64,000 nt of DNA from Saccharothrix carnea (lineage in GTDB: Bacteria; Actinomycetota; Actinomycetes; Mycobacteriales; Pseudonocardiaceae): NCBI RefSeq assembly GCF_003014735.1, contig NZ_PYAX01000001.1, positions 186,001 to 250,000 of the forward strand, given 5' to 3'. Below are positions 50,294-61,127 of the stretch, piece by piece (within the stretch, counting starts at the first letter, position 1; each line of letters opens with the position of its first letter). The notes beneath the pieces are model-generated. The model ran no database searches. It was not told the origin of the DNA and saw only the letters and a program-made list of their open reading frames with translations. The translations under genes and the position numbers were made by a program.

Positions 50294-51052
50294 TTACGAC
50301 ACGGTGGGCAACTCAGGGCTGGACACGTCGAACACGGTGCCCTTGCGGGTCAGCAGGACCGCCAGCACGGCGGCCTTGCGCGACGTGTCGGCGGAGGAGC
50401 CCCAACGGGCCTCGCGGCCGGCGGTCAGGGCCAGCCGCACGTCCGACGGCGAGTCCGCGGTGACGCTCAGCACGTCCCGGCGCAACGACTCGGGTACCTG
50501 GGTTAGCACGGCCACCGCGGCACCGAGCGCGTCCGGCGACACCTTCAGCTCCGGCAGCCCGTCCGGCGGCTGCACGACGGTCGCGTAGTCCTTGCCGGTC
50601 GCGTCGACCAGGTGCACGCCCTCGGGCGCGTTGATCACCGCTACGGGGTCCCGCTCGTCCACGGTGAGCCGCACGGTGCCGGGCACGACCCGCTCCACCT
50701 CGACCCCGGCGACGCGCGGCAGCTCGCGGACCCGGGCGGCGACCGCGTCGACGTCCAACCGCACCAACGGCGTGCCGGGCTCGATCGCGGCGGCGGTGCG
50801 GACCTCGTCGCCGGTCAGGTCGGCGATGCCGTGCACCTCGACCTGGCGGACGCCGAGCGCCGGCGTGAACCAGACCGTGCACACGACGACGGTCACCACG
50901 AGCATGGCGAGGATCGTGCCGACCCGGCGGCGGACCACCTTGCGCCGGTGCAGGTCGGCCCGCGAGGGACGGCGGGACGGACGGCGACGCGCCGCCGGAC
51001 GGGAGCCGGGGTTGCCCGCGCCCGGACGACGGCGCGCCGCCTGCGTGCTCAT
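50294..51052 (-). CDS. ftsQ: Cell division protein FtsQ
   Basis: The 252-residue bitopic membrane protein has a basic, Arg-rich cytosolic tail (about 1-42), one transmembrane helix (about 45-65) and an extracytoplasmic POTRA domain. The POTRA begins [17 protein letters not shown] and contains [21 protein letters not shown], followed by the beta domain. It links early and late division proteins, with FtsL and FtsB-type partners. Its ATG overlaps the murC stop by 4 bp. Confidence 0.92.
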   Translation of the reverse strand: MSTQAARRRPGAGNPGSRPAARRRPSRRPSRADLHRRKVVRRRVGTILAMLVVTVVVCTVWFTPALGVRQVEVHGIADLTGDEVRTAAAIEPGTPLVRLDVDAVAARVRELPRVAGVEVERVVPGTVRLTVDERDPVAVINAPEGVHLVDATGKDYATVVQPPDGLPELKVSPDALGAAVAVLTQVPESLRRDVLSVTADSPSDVRLALTAGREARWGSSADTSRKAAVLAVLLTRKGTVFDVSSPELPTVS

Positions 51053-52446
51053 GCCCGGTCCAGCTCCCCGACGATCTCCGGCCCGATCATGGTCACGTCA
51101 CCCGCGCCCATGGTCACCACCAGGTCGCCTTCGGTGACCATGCTCGCCACCAGCGCGGGCACCCGGTCGAACGACGGCTCGTAGACCACCTTGCCGACGT
51201 CCAGCGACACCAGGCCCGAGACCAGCGCGCCGGTGACGCCGGGCTCCGGTTCCTCGCGCGCGCCGTAGACGTCGAGCACGACGACCGCGTCGGCCGTGCT
51301 CAGCGCGGCGGCGAACTCCTCGGCGAACAGGCGGGTCCGCGAGTACAGGTGCGGCTGGAACACCACGACCAGCTTGCCGTCGCCGGCGACCGGGCGCGCG
51401 GCGGCGATCTGGGCGGCGACCTCGGTGGGGTGGTGCGCGTAGTCGTCGTAGACCCGCACGCCCCTGGCCTGGCCCTTGAACTCGAACCGCCGGCGGACGC
51501 CGCCGAACGCGGCCAGGCCGATCAGCACGCCCTGGCGGTCCGCGCCCAGTTCCAGTGCGGCGACGAGGGCGGCGATGGCGTTGGCCGCCATGTGCTCACC
51601 CGGCACGGCCACGCGCACGTGGAGCACCTCGCCGTCCAGCTCGACCTCGGCCACGCCGCCGGAGTCGGCCGGCCGGTAGTCGATCATGCGGACCGAGCCG
51701 GGACCGGTGGCCGTGCGGCCGTAGGTGCGGACCCTGATGCCGAGCTTCTCGGCCCGTTCCGCCAGCGCCGCCGAGCCGGGGTCGTCCGCGCACGCGATCA
51801 GCACGCCCTCGGGCTGGATGCGCTCCAGGAACGAGTCGAACACCGCCACGTACGCCTCGACGGTGCCGTGGTGGTCGAGGTGGTCGGCCTCGACGTTGGT
51901 CACGACCGCGACCGAGGGCGAGAAGTGGAGGAACGAACCGTCGCTCTCGTCGGCCTCGGCGACGAACACCCCGCCGGTGCCCTGGTGGGCGTTCGCACCG
52001 GACTCGTTGAGGTCACCGCCGATCGCGAACGACGGATCCATCCTGCAATGTTGCAGAGCGACCGTGAGCATGGAGGTGGTGGACGTCTTGCCGTGCGTAC
52101 CGGCGACGCACGCCACCCGGTGGTCCAGCATCAACGCGGCCAGCGCCTCGGCCCGCCGCAGCACGACCGTGCCGCGGGCGCGGGCCTCCACCAGCTCCGG
52201 GTTGTCCTCGCGGATCGCGGTGGACACCACGACCACCGTGGGTCCGCCGGGCAGCTGGTCGAGGTTCGCGCCGGCGTGGCCGACCGCGATCGCCGCGCCC
52301 TGCGCCCGCAGCGCGAGCACGGTGCGCGAGTCCTTGGCGTCCGAGCCGGACACCTGCGCGCCGCGGGCCAGGAGGATGCGGGCGATACCGCTCATGCCCG
52401 CGCCGCCGATGCCGACGAGGTGCACGCGGTCCAGGACGTCGCTCAC
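51049..52446 (-). CDS. murC: UDP-N-acetylmuramate--L-alanine ligase
   Basis: The 465-residue Mur ligase adds the first peptide residue to UDP-MurNAc. The N-terminal Rossmann segment [15 protein letters not shown], the ATP loop [12 protein letters not shown] (about residue 115), [11 protein letters not shown] and [12 protein letters not shown] are all present. The GTG at 52446 overlaps the murG stop, and the murC stop overlaps ftsQ, so murG-murC-ftsQ is tightly coupled. Confidence 0.96.
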   Translation of the reverse strand: MSDVLDRVHLVGIGGAGMSGIARILLARGAQVSGSDAKDSRTVLALRAQGAAIAVGHAGANLDQLPGGPTVVVVSTAIREDNPELVEARARGTVVLRRAEALAALMLDHRVACVAGTHGKTSTTSMLTVALQHCRMDPSFAIGGDLNESGANAHQGTGGVFVAEADESDGSFLHFSPSVAVVTNVEADHLDHHGTVEAYVAVFDSFLERIQPEGVLIACADDPGSAALAERAEKLGIRVRTYGRTATGPGSVRMIDYRPADSGGVAEVELDGEVLHVRVAVPGEHMAANAIAALVAALELGADRQGVLIGLAAFGGVRRRFEFKGQARGVRVYDDYAHHPTEVAAQIAAARPVAGDGKLVVVFQPHLYSRTRLFAEEFAAALSTADAVVVLDVYGAREEPEPGVTGALVSGLVSLDVGKVVYEPSFDRVPALVASMVTEGDLVVTMGAGDVTMIGPEIVGELDRA

Positions 52447-53546
52447 TTCTTGATCACCTCGAGCACCATGCGGGCCAGCACCTCGTCGGCCTCGCGGTGG
52501 CCGGTGCTCAGCGTGGCCGTGGTCATCGCGGCCAGCCGGTTGCGGTCGGACACCAGCGGGACGACGTTCGCCGAGATCCACTCCGGCGTCAGCTGCTCGT
52601 CCGGCACCAGCAGGCCGCCGCCCGCGGCGACCACGGGACCGGCGTTGAGCGACTGCTCGCCGTTGCCGATGGGCAGCGGCACGAACACCGCGGGCAGGCC
52701 CACGGCCGACACCTCGGCCACCGTCATCGCGCCGGACCGGCACAGCACCGCGTCCGCCGCCGCGTAGGCGAGGTCCATCCGGTCCAGGTACGGCACCGGC
52801 ACGTATGGCGCCGCACCCGGCACGGACTGCACGGCGACGGTGTTCTTGGGCCCGTGCGCGTGCAGCACCGCGATGCCCGCCTGGGCGAACGCGGGCGCGG
52901 CGGCGGACACCGCGTTGTTGATCGACCGGGCGCCCTGCGAGCCGCCGAACACCAGCAGCGTCGGCGCGGTCGGGTGCAGGCCGAAGTGGGCGCGGGCCTG
53001 CTGGCGCAGTTCCGCGCGCTTGAGGGAGGTGATCGAGTAGCGCAGCGGGATGCCGATGATCTCGGCGTCGGTCAAGCCCGAGTCGGGCACGGCGGCGGCG
53101 ACCCGTTCGGCGAACTTCGCGCCGACCTTGTTGGCCAGGCCCGCTTTGGCGTTGGCCTCGTGCACGACGATCGGCACCCGGCCGCGGGCGGCGAGGTACG
53201 CGGGCAGCGCGACGTAGCCGCCGAAGCCGACCACGACGTCCGCGCGGACCCGTTCCAGCACCTCACGCGTGTGCTTGACGGCGCCGCGCACCCGCAGCGG
53301 CAGCTTGAGCAGGTCGGCCGTGGGCTTGCGCGGCATGGGCACCGGCGGGATCAGCTCCAGCTGGTAGCCGCGGGCGGGCACGAGTCTGTTCTCCAGACCG
53401 CGTTCCGTGCCGAGCGCGACGACCCGCGCGTCGGGCCGGAGCCGCATGACCGCGTCGGCCAGGGCCAGGGCTGGCTCGATGTGCCCGGCGGTGCCGCCTC
53501 CGGCGACCACCACGCACGGTCCGGCCTGCTGGGGAACCCCGGTCAC
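52443..53546 (-). CDS. murG: Undecaprenyldiphospho-muramoylpentapeptide GlcNAc transferase
   Basis: The 367-residue peripheral membrane GT28 glycosyltransferase converts lipid I to lipid II. The glycine-rich N-terminal loop [58 protein letters not shown] and the UDP-GlcNAc site [19 protein letters not shown] are intact. It follows ftsW after 44 bp and overlaps murC. Confidence 0.97.
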   Translation of the reverse strand: MTGVPQQAGPCVVVAGGGTAGHIEPALALADAVMRLRPDARVVALGTERGLENRLVPARGYQLELIPPVPMPRKPTADLLKLPLRVRGAVKHTREVLERVRADVVVGFGGYVALPAYLAARGRVPIVVHEANAKAGLANKVGAKFAERVAAAVPDSGLTDAEIIGIPLRYSITSLKRAELRQQARAHFGLHPTAPTLLVFGGSQGARSINNAVSAAAPAFAQAGIAVLHAHGPKNTVAVQSVPGAAPYVPVPYLDRMDLAYAAADAVLCRSGAMTVAEVSAVGLPAVFVPLPIGNGEQSLNAGPVVAAGGGLLVPDEQLTPEWISANVVPLVSDRNRLAAMTTATLSTGHREADEVLARMVLEVIKK

Positions 53547-53590
53547 GCACTTCCTCCTCGCGTCGATGTACCGCTCGTCGTCCGGTACCG

Positions 53591-55042
53591 CTAACGCCCG
53601 TCACGCCGCCTGGACCGCGCGTCCCGGTCCTGGCCTGCCTTTCGGGATTCGCGACGACGGTACTCCGACGGCGGAGCGTGACGACCGGCCATCCTCCGCT
53701 CGTCCACGGGCGGTGGCGCGGCCTTGCGGCTGCGCGGCGGCGGGGACGGCCGCACGGGACGGCGCTTCGGCGGCGGCTTGTAGACCTCGGGCGCGGGCAG
53801 CTTCAGCACGCCGCCGACCCTGCCTGGTCCGAGGGACCGCAGCGCCGAGACCGCTTCCGGCTCGTGCCGGGCGCAGTTGGCCAGGATGCCGAACACGAGC
53901 ATCGTGGTGACGACCGACGTGCCGCCGGAGGAGATCATCGGCAACGTGATGCCGGTGACCGGCAGCAACTGCACGACGTAGCCGATGTTGATCGCGGCCT
54001 GCGCGACCAGCCAGACCGTCAGCGTCGCGGCCACCATCCGGATCCACGGGTCGGTGTTGCGTGCGGCGATCCGCAGGCCGACCACGGTGAGCAGGGCGAA
54101 CAGGCCCAGCACCAGCACGCAGCCGATGAACCCGAGCTCCTCGCCGATGACGGCGAAGATGAAGTCGCTGTGCACGTTCGGCAAATAACGCCACTTCGAG
54201 CTGCCGTTGGTGAGGCCCTTGCCGAAGAACCCGCCCTCCGCCAACGCGTACAGCGCCTGCAACGCCTGCAGCCCGTCACCCTGCGGATCGGCGGCGGGGT
54301 TGAGGAACGTCTGCACGCGCTTGGACCGGTAGTCCGCGCCGAGGGCGAGGACGAGCGCGCCGGTCACCGCGCCGATCGCGATGATCCCGAAGATCCGCAT
54401 GGGCGCGCCGACGAACCAGAGCAGGCTCATCAGCACGACACCCAGCGTGATCGTGCCGCCGAGGTCGGGTTGCAGCATCACCAGCGCGAACACCAGCATC
54501 GCCACGGGGACGACGGGGACCAGCAGGTGGCGGTACTGGTCCAGCAGGGCGCGCTTGGTGACCAGGACGTGCGCGCCCCAGAGCGCCAGGGCGAGCTTCG
54601 CGGGTTCGATCGGCTGGAACGAGATGGGCCCGACGGTGAACCACGACTGCGCACCGCTCAGCACCGTGCCGAGCGGGGTCAGCACGAGGACGAGCAGGAC
54701 GACGGAGACGAGCATCGCCATCGTGCTGCCGTGCCGGATGGTGCGCAGCGGTATGCGCAGGACGATCAGGAAGACGATCGCACCGACGCCCACGTACAGC
54801 AGTTGCTTCTTGAACACGCTGTAGGCCGAGGCACCTTCGGCCACCTCACCCGGCGCGGACGCCGACAGCACCATGATCAGGCCGAGCACGGTCAGCATGC
54901 CGAAGATCGCGAGCAGCAGGTGGAAGTCCGCCAGCGGACGGCCGAGCCAAGCGGTCAACGACGTCCGCACCGCGACCACGCGCTTGGTGCGCTGCGCTCT
55001 GGGCGGTCGCTCCCCCACCGGCTTCCGGTCCACCGCAGTCAT
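53591..55042 (-). CDS. ftsW: Peptidoglycan glycosyltransferase FtsW (SEDS family)
   Basis: The 483-residue SEDS protein has ten transmembrane helices and polymerises lipid II at the septum with FtsI. Typical blocks are [54 protein letters not shown] and [15 protein letters not shown]. The C-terminal cytosolic tail of about 90 residues is Pro/Arg-rich. The FtsZ C-terminal peptide is a likely partner. It lies between murD and murG, in the standard order. Confidence 0.95.
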   Translation of the reverse strand: MTAVDRKPVGERPPRAQRTKRVVAVRTSLTAWLGRPLADFHLLLAIFGMLTVLGLIMVLSASAPGEVAEGASAYSVFKKQLLYVGVGAIVFLIVLRIPLRTIRHGSTMAMLVSVVLLVLVLTPLGTVLSGAQSWFTVGPISFQPIEPAKLALALWGAHVLVTKRALLDQYRHLLVPVVPVAMLVFALVMLQPDLGGTITLGVVLMSLLWFVGAPMRIFGIIAIGAVTGALVLALGADYRSKRVQTFLNPAADPQGDGLQALQALYALAEGGFFGKGLTNGSSKWRYLPNVHSDFIFAVIGEELGFIGCVLVLGLFALLTVVGLRIAARNTDPWIRMVAATLTVWLVAQAAINIGYVVQLLPVTGITLPMISSGGTSVVTTMLVFGILANCARHEPEAVSALRSLGPGRVGGVLKLPAPEVYKPPPKRRPVRPSPPPRSRKAAPPPVDERRMAGRHAPPSEYRRRESRKAGQDRDARSRRRDGR

Positions 55043-55103
55043 GCGCCCATCGTCTCCCGGCGACGGCGGCGACTGCCGACAATCGCCCGCGTGTCAGCGA
55101 GAT

Positions 55104-55223
55104 TTATCCCCGCTTGACACCGGACAGGAAGGTCGCCATGGCCCGACCGCCGAACTCCAGCACCGGACCGGCCGCGTTCTTGCTGTCCCGGACCCGGAAC
55201 GCGATTGGTGCCTCGTGCAGCAC
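55104..55223 (-). pseudogene. Remnant of a DUF397 gene
   Basis: The minus-strand frame ending in TAA at 55104-55106 reads AFRVRDSKNAAGPVLEFGG followed by AMATFLSGVKRG. This matches the C-terminal half of DUF397 proteins (pattern VRDSK-x-GP-VL-F-x-AF-GVxxG). The family's N-terminal WRKSS...CVEVA half is absent in all frames upstream, so only about 35 codons remain. DUF397 proteins normally accompany XRE-type regulators in actinomycetes. It lies between ftsW and a plus-strand small gene. Confidence 0.6.
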
Positions 55224-55232
55224 CGTAGGGGC

Positions 55233-55535
55233 ATGATCTCTGCTGCGCTGGCTCGCGCCCACCACCTGCTGAACCAGGACATGCTGGGCTACCTGGACAC
55301 CGTCGAACTGCTGACCAACGACCAGGACACCGACGAGAACACCGTGCTCGCCGTCGCCCGCACCGAAGTCCCCCGCCTGATCGCGGCGCTCAGGGGCACG
55401 TTGAGCGCGCACAAGGTCGACGGCTCGGGGCTGTGCCTGAGCTGCCGCAGCACCTGGCCGTGCCCGGTGATCGACCGCGCGCACACCTACCTCAAGGACC
55501 CCGACCGGATCCTCGACGATCACTGCCCGTGCTGA
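55233..55535 (+). CDS. Small Cys-containing protein of unknown function inside the dcw cluster
   Basis: The 100-residue protein is mainly helical (MISAALARAHHLLNQDMLGY, LAVARTEVPRLIAALRGTLSAH) and ends in a Cys-rich tail: CLSCRSTWPCPVIDRAH and HCPC. The cysteines could bind zinc. It is the only plus-strand gene among the wall genes and overlaps murD at its 3' end by 16 bp. Similar short proteins occur in actinomycetes, but I cannot name one. Codon bias supports coding. Confidence 0.6.
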   Translation: MISAALARAHHLLNQDMLGYLDTVELLTNDQDTDENTVLAVARTEVPRLIAALRGTLSAHKVDGSGLCLSCRSTWPCPVIDRAHTYLKDPDRILDDHCPC

Positions 55536-56884
55536 ACCAGGCCGAGGACCGCGTCGGTGAACGCCTGGCCGCGATGGGCGTAGTCGGTGAACTCGTCCGT
55601 CGACGCCGCCGCCGGGGCGAGCACGACGGCGTCACCCTCCTGCGCCATCGAACGCGCGGCGCGCACGGCGTCCACCATGGAAGCCTCGTCCAGCACCGCC
55701 ACCGGCACCGCTGGCGCATGCCGGGCCAACGCCGAGGCGATCACCTCGCGGTCCGCCCCGATCAACACCGCCCCGCGCAGCCGATGCCCCTCCTCGCGGA
55801 CCAACTCGTCCACCGAAGCACCCTTGAGCAGCCCGCCGGCCACCCACACGACGCTCTCGTGCGACCGCAACGACGCAGCCGCCGCGTGCGGATTGGTGGC
55901 CTTCGAGTCGTTGACGTACGAAACGCCCTCGGCCGTCGTCACCAGCACGGCCCGGTGCGCGCCCGGCTTGAAGTCGCGCAACCCGCGAGCCACCGCCGAA
56001 GCCGGCACGCCGTGCGCACGGGCCAGAGCCGCCGCCGCCAGAGCGTCGGCGATCCCGGGCGGCCCACCGGGGTGCACGTCGGCGACCGGCACCAACACCT
56101 CGTCAACCGGCCCGAACGCCCGGTCGACCACCTGCCCGTCGTGCACGCCGAGCTGGCCTTCCTCCGGCGACCCGAGCGTGAAACCGACGTGCGAAGCAGC
56201 CGGCGACGAGGCCAGGAGCTCGGCGACCACCGGGTCGTCCACTCCGCCGACCGCGACCTCACCGGTCAGCACACCGGCCTTCGCCGCCGCGTACGCCTCG
56301 AACGTGCCGTGCCAGTCCAAGTGGTCTTCCGCCAGGTTCAGCAGCACCCCGGCGAACGGCCGCACGGACGGCGACCAGTGCAGCTCGACGCTCGACAGCT
56401 CCACCGCCAGCACCCGCCGCCCGGCCAGCAGCGCGTCCACCGCGGGCAGCCCGACGTTGCCGCACGCCACCGCGTCGATCCCCGCCGCACGCAGGATCGA
56501 CTCCAGCATCCCGACCGTCGTGGTCTTGCCGTTGGTCCCGGTCACCGCGAGCCACGTCGGCGGGTCGGCCAGTTCCAGCCCCATCCGCCAGGCCAGCTCG
56601 ACCTCGCCGATCACCTCGACGCCCGCCGCCGTCGCCGCCTCCAGCAACGGGCTGGACGGACGCCACCCCGGGCTGGTCACGACCAGGTCCGTGCCGGCCG
56701 GTGGCTCCACCAGACCGGGCGTCAGCGTCACGCCGGGCAGCAGCTGCTCCAGGGCGTCGAGCCGATCGGCCGAATCGTCGGTCACCGTGACGACCGCGTC
56801 CGCCGCCAGCAACGCCTCCGCCGCGGACCGGCCGGTCACGCCGGCGCCGACCACCAGCACGTGACGGCCTGCGAGGAATCCCAT
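55520..56884 (-). CDS. murD: UDP-N-acetylmuramoylalanine--D-glutamate ligase
   Basis: The 454-residue Mur ligase adds D-glutamate. It begins GFLAGRHVLVVGAGVTGRSA, has the ATP loop AVTGTNGKTTTVGM, NLAEDHLDWHG and YVNDSKATNPHAAAASL, the last typical of MurD. The ATG at 56884 follows the mraY stop by 2 bp; upstream in-frame codons overlap mraY and are not used. Confidence 0.96.
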   Translation of the reverse strand: MGFLAGRHVLVVGAGVTGRSAAEALLAADAVVTVTDDSADRLDALEQLLPGVTLTPGLVEPPAGTDLVVTSPGWRPSSPLLEAATAAGVEVIGEVELAWRMGLELADPPTWLAVTGTNGKTTTVGMLESILRAAGIDAVACGNVGLPAVDALLAGRRVLAVELSSVELHWSPSVRPFAGVLLNLAEDHLDWHGTFEAYAAAKAGVLTGEVAVGGVDDPVVAELLASSPAASHVGFTLGSPEEGQLGVHDGQVVDRAFGPVDEVLVPVADVHPGGPPGIADALAAAALARAHGVPASAVARGLRDFKPGAHRAVLVTTAEGVSYVNDSKATNPHAAAASLRSHESVVWVAGGLLKGASVDELVREEGHRLRGAVLIGADREVIASALARHAPAVPVAVLDEASMVDAVRAARSMAQEGDAVVLAPAAASTDEFTDYAHRGQAFTDAVLGLVQHGQ

Positions 56885-56886
56885 CG

Positions 56887-57975
56887 TCAGCTCTCGACCG
56901 CGGTCAGCCACTCGCTGTAGAACAGGCCGAGCCCGAGCATGCAGCACATGCCCGCGAGCAACCAGAACCGGATGATCACCGTGGTTTCCGCCCACCCGGC
57001 GAGTTCGAAGTGGTGGTGGAACGGCGCCATGCGGAACAACCGCCGTCGTGATGTCCGGAAGACCGCGACCTGCAGCACCACCGACAGCGCCTCGACCACG
57101 AACAGACCGCCGATGACGACCATCAGCAGCTCGGTGCGGGTGGTGATGGACAGGCCGGCGACCAGGCCGCCGAGCGCGAGCGAGCCCGTGTCACCCATGA
57201 AGATCTTGGCGGGCGCGGCGTTCCACCACAGGAAGCCGATGCAGCCGGCCATCGCCGCGGCGGCCACCAGCGCCAGGTCCAGCGGGTCGCGCACGTCGTA
57301 GCAGCCGGCCACGAGCAGGTTCGAGCAGTTGTAGCGGAACTGCCAGAAGCTGATCACGACGTAGGTGCCGAGCACCATCGCGGACGTGCCGCCGGCCAGG
57401 CCGTCCAGGCCATCGGTCAGGTTCACCGCGTTCGACCAGGCGCTGATCGCGGCGTAGCAGAACACCACGAACCCGACGACGCCGAACGACACCACGGTGA
57501 TGTCACGCACGAACGACAGGTTCACCGAGGCGGGCGTGAAGCCCTCCTTGTTCGGGAACTGGATGACCAGGACCGCGAAGATGATCGTGGCCACGAACTG
57601 GCCGACCAGCTTGGCGGTCTTGTTCAGGCCCAGGTTGCGCTGCTTGCGGATCTTGATGAAGTCGTCCAGGAAGCCGACGACGCCCAGCGACGTGGTCAGC
57701 ATCAGCACCAGCAGGCCGGACGCGCTGGGCGTCTGGTCCTGCGCGGACGCCGACATGGAGTTGACCAGGTGCGCGCCGAGGTAGCCCGCCCACATCGCGA
57801 CCAGGATCGCGACGCCACCCATGGTGGGCGTGCCGCGCTTGGTCTTGTGGCTCTGCGGCCCCTCTTCGCGGATCTCCTGGCCGAACCCCTGCCGGGAGAA
57901 GATCTTGATCAGGTACGGCGTCAGCATGATCGACGTGATCAGGGCGATGGCCGCCGCGATCAGGATGCTCTTCAC
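56887..57975 (-). CDS. mraY: Phospho-N-acetylmuramoyl-pentapeptide transferase
   Basis: The 362-residue enzyme with ten transmembrane helices makes lipid I from UDP-MurNAc-pentapeptide and undecaprenyl phosphate. Catalytic aspartates lie in [33 protein letters not shown] and [14 protein letters not shown]. The [15 protein letters not shown] histidine motif is near the C terminus. The GTG at 57975 overlaps the murF stop by 4 bp. Confidence 0.97.
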   Translation of the reverse strand: MKSILIAAAIALITSIMLTPYLIKIFSRQGFGQEIREEGPQSHKTKRGTPTMGGVAILVAMWAGYLGAHLVNSMSASAQDQTPSASGLLVLMLTTSLGVVGFLDDFIKIRKQRNLGLNKTAKLVGQFVATIIFAVLVIQFPNKEGFTPASVNLSFVRDITVVSFGVVGFVVFCYAAISAWSNAVNLTDGLDGLAGGTSAMVLGTYVVISFWQFRYNCSNLLVAGCYDVRDPLDLALVAAAAMAGCIGFLWWNAAPAKIFMGDTGSLALGGLVAGLSITTRTELLMVVIGGLFVVEALSVVLQVAVFRTSRRRLFRMAPFHHHFELAGWAETTVIIRFWLLAGMCCMLGLGLFYSEWLTAVES

Positions 57976-59432
57976 TTGCTGACCGCCTCCAGGAGAGCCT
58001 CGGCAACCCGCCACAGGCCGTATGAGTTGGATGCCTTCACCAGGACGACGTCACCGGGCCGCACCTGGTCGCGCAGCAGCTCGACGGCCGCCGTCACGTC
58101 GGGCACCAAGATCGCTTCTTCGCCCCATGATCCTTCCAGGTGCGCCCCTTGGTGCATCGCGCGGGCGTCCTGTCCGACGACGACCAGCTTGTTGATGTCC
58201 AAGCGGACCGCGAGCCGGCCGATCTCGTCGTGCGCGCGGATCGAGTCCGCACCCAGTTCGGCCATCGGGCCCAGCACCGCCCAGCTCCGGCGGGCGGGCG
58301 TGGTGGCCCGGGAGATGGTGGCGAGCGACTTCAGCGCCGCGCGCACCGACTCCGGGTTGGCGTTGTACGCGTCGTTGACGACCGTCACACCGTCAGGACG
58401 TTCGGACACCGCCATGCGATGCGCGGACACCCGTTCGGCGTTGCCGAGGCTCGCCGCGATCTGCTCCGGGGTCGCGCCGAGTTCGAGCGCGATCGCGGCG
58501 GCGGTGAGGGCGTTGCCGACCTGGTGCGGTCCGTGCACGGCCAGCCGGACGTCCGCCTCGCCGCGCGGCGTGACGAGCGTGAAGCGGGCGCGGGCCTGGT
58601 CGTCCAGCTGGATGTTCGTGGCCCGGACCTGCGCGGACGGGTTCTCGCCGACCAGCACGACCTTGGCCTTGGTGCGGCTCGCCATGCCCGCCACGAGGGG
58701 GTCGTCGGCGTTGAGGACCGCGATGCCGTCCTCGGGCAGTGCCTCGACCAGCTCGCCCTTGGCCAGGGCGATGTTCTCCCGCGAGCCGAACTCGCCGACG
58801 TGGGCGCTGCCGACGTTCAGGACGGCGCCGACGCGGGGCACGGCGATCTTGCACAGCTCGGCGATGTGGCCGATGCCGCGGGCGCTCAGCTCCAGGACCA
58901 GGAACCGGGTGTCCTCGTCGGCGCGCAACGCCGTCCACGGGTGGCCCAGTTCGTTGTTGAACGACCCGGGCGGCGCGATGGTCGGGCCGAGCGGCGCCAG
59001 CACCTGGGCGATGAGGTCCTTGGTGGACGTCTTGCCGGACGAGCCCGTGACGCCGATGACGGTCAGGTGCTCCAGCCGGTCGGTGACGTACCGGGCGAGC
59101 TTCGCCAGCGCCGCCAGCACCGCCGCACCCGCGCCGTCCGTGTCGCCGGAGAGCACGTAGGCGTTGCCGCCGCCACGCTCGACGGGCGGCGCGATGACGG
59201 CGGGCGCGTCGACCTCACGCCCCGCCAACACGCCCACCGCGCCGTTCTCCACGGCCTGGGCGGCGAAGTCGTGGCCGTCGACCCGTTCGCCGGGCAGGGC
59301 CAGGAACAGGCCGCCGGGCGTGACCTTGCGGGTGTCGAACTCGACGCTGCCGGTGACGACCTCGGCGCCGGTGGCGTGGTGCAGCTTGCCGCCGACGACC
59401 TCGGCGATCTCGGCGAGGCTGAGCTGGATCAC
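57972..59432 (-). CDS. murF: UDP-N-acetylmuramoyl-tripeptide--D-alanyl-D-alanine ligase
   Basis: The 486-residue Mur ligase finishes the pentapeptide precursor. It begins with [14 protein letters not shown], has the ATP loop [30 protein letters not shown], and [17 protein letters not shown], a MurF mark. It overlaps murE and mraY by 4 bp on each side, so the order murE-murF-mraY is translationally coupled. Confidence 0.96.
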   Translation of the reverse strand: MIQLSLAEIAEVVGGKLHHATGAEVVTGSVEFDTRKVTPGGLFLALPGERVDGHDFAAQAVENGAVGVLAGREVDAPAVIAPPVERGGGNAYVLSGDTDGAGAAVLAALAKLARYVTDRLEHLTVIGVTGSSGKTSTKDLIAQVLAPLGPTIAPPGSFNNELGHPWTALRADEDTRFLVLELSARGIGHIAELCKIAVPRVGAVLNVGSAHVGEFGSRENIALAKGELVEALPEDGIAVLNADDPLVAGMASRTKAKVVLVGENPSAQVRATNIQLDDQARARFTLVTPRGEADVRLAVHGPHQVGNALTAAAIALELGATPEQIAASLGNAERVSAHRMAVSERPDGVTVVNDAYNANPESVRAALKSLATISRATTPARRSWAVLGPMAELGADSIRAHDEIGRLAVRLDINKLVVVGQDARAMHQGAHLEGSWGEEAILVPDVTAAVELLRDQVRPGDVVLVKASNSYGLWRVAEALLEAVSK

Positions 59433-60958
59433 CGGGTGGCTCCTCTGATCGCTTCGGTCAGTGCGTCCACGTCGGAGAACGGGTGCACGACGCCCGCGAC
59501 CTCCTGGCCGGTCTCGTGGCCCTTGCCCGCGACCACGACGACGTCACCCGCGTGGGCGAGGGACACCGCGTGCTCGATGGCCCGGCGGCGGTCGCCGATC
59601 TCCACGACCTCGCCGCGCTCGTCGTCCGGCACGGACAGCGCGCCGTGCAGCATCGCGGCCCGGATCTGTGCCGGGTCCTCGCTGCGCGGGTTGTCGTCGG
59701 TGACCACGAGGACGTCGCTGCGACGGGCGGCTTCCTCGCCCATGAGGGGGCGTTTGGCCGTGTCACGGTCGCCGCCGCAGCCGAGGACCGTGATGACGCG
59801 GCCGGTGGCGCGGGCGCGGACCGCTTGGAGGGCGAGCGCGACGGCCGCGGGCTTGTGCGAGTAGTCGACCACGGCGGTGAAGTCCTGGCCCTCGTCCACG
59901 CGCTGCATGCGGCCGGGGACCTGGACGTTCGCCAGGCCCTCGCGGATGGCGTCGAGCGGGACGTCCTGGGTGCGCAGGCAGGCGATGGCGAGCAGGGCGT
60001 TGGCGACGTTGAAGTCGCCGGGGAGGCTGAGCCGGACGTCGAGCGTGACGCCGTCCGGGCCGTGCGCGGTGAACGACTGCTCGCCGGTGGCGGACACGGT
60101 GGCGTCGGTGGCCGTCCAGTGCGCGGGCTTGGTCGTCGCGACCGTGATGGTGGCGTCCTCGACCAGGCGGGGACCCCACTCGCCGTCCACGCAGACCACC
60201 TCGGTGCGGGCCCGGCCGTCGAACAGCTCGGCCTTGGTCCGGAAGTAGTCCTCCATGTCCGGGTGGAAGTCCAGGTGGTCCTGGGAGAGGTTGGTGAACG
60301 CGCCGACCGCGAACCCGACGCCGCCGACCCGGCCCAGCCGCAACGCGTGGCTGGAGACCTCCATGACGACGTCCGTGGTGCCGCACTCGACCATCACGGC
60401 CAGCAGTGCCTGCAGGTCAGGGGCCTCGGGGGTGGTGAGGGCGCTGTCGAGCCTGCGGCCCGCGACGCGCGTCTCGACCGTGCCGATGAGCCCGGTGGCG
60501 CGACCGGCCGCGCGCAGCGCCGACTCGACCATGTAGCTGGTGGTGGTCTTGCCGGACGTGCCGGTCACGCCCCACACGGCGAGCTTGGTGGACGGGTCGC
60601 CGTAGACGCGTGCCGCGAGCCGACCCAGGACCGCGCGCGGGTCCGCGTGCACCAGCACCGGCACGCCGTGGACCTTCTCCGCGCCGGCGGCGTCGGTCAG
60701 CACGGCCACCGCACCGTGCTCCACGGCTTGGGCGGCGAAGTCGGCGCCGTGCACCCGCGTGCCCGGCAGCGCGGCGAACAGGTCACCGGGCCGCACGTGC
60801 TGGGCGCGCAACGTCACCCCGCTGACCTGGACGTGTGCCCGGTCGGGTGCGGTCAGGTGCGCGTCGACCGTGGCGGCGAGCTCGGACACGGCAACGGGCT
60901 GGGTGCGGGAAGGGCGAGGCGGAGCGGTCGCGACCTTGCCCTCTAGCTTGGCAGGCAC
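59429..60958 (-). CDS. murE: UDP-MurNAc-L-Ala-D-Glu: meso-diaminopimelate ligase
   Basis: The 509-residue Mur ligase adds the third residue. Its substrate motif is DDNPRSEDP; the DNPR form selects meso-diaminopimelate rather than lysine, so the wall is meso-DAP type. The ATP loop GVTGTSGKTTTSYMV and NLSQDHLDFHPDMEDY are intact. The GTG at 60958 (MPAKLEGKVATAP) is preferred; an in-frame start at 61030 would add 24 residues without resemblance to the family. Confidence 0.95.
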   Translation of the reverse strand: MPAKLEGKVATAPPRPSRTQPVAVSELAATVDAHLTAPDRAHVQVSGVTLRAQHVRPGDLFAALPGTRVHGADFAAQAVEHGAVAVLTDAAGAEKVHGVPVLVHADPRAVLGRLAARVYGDPSTKLAVWGVTGTSGKTTTSYMVESALRAAGRATGLIGTVETRVAGRRLDSALTTPEAPDLQALLAVMVECGTTDVVMEVSSHALRLGRVGGVGFAVGAFTNLSQDHLDFHPDMEDYFRTKAELFDGRARTEVVCVDGEWGPRLVEDATITVATTKPAHWTATDATVSATGEQSFTAHGPDGVTLDVRLSLPGDFNVANALLAIACLRTQDVPLDAIREGLANVQVPGRMQRVDEGQDFTAVVDYSHKPAAVALALQAVRARATGRVITVLGCGGDRDTAKRPLMGEEAARRSDVLVVTDDNPRSEDPAQIRAAMLHGALSVPDDERGEVVEIGDRRRAIEHAVSLAHAGDVVVVAGKGHETGQEVAGVVHPFSDVDALTEAIRGATR

Positions 60959-61127
60959 GCGCGGAAGGCTACCGGCGCACGGAGAGTGTTCATCCGGCAC
61001 GTCCACTCCGGACCGGCTCACCACGACCAAACCTGAACAGATTCCACGTAAGGGGAGGCGAGGAGCGGTCCGGCGGCGTCGACACGTCCCCCGGCGGAAC
61101 GGCAGCGGCCGGTTGCCGGTCGAGGCA

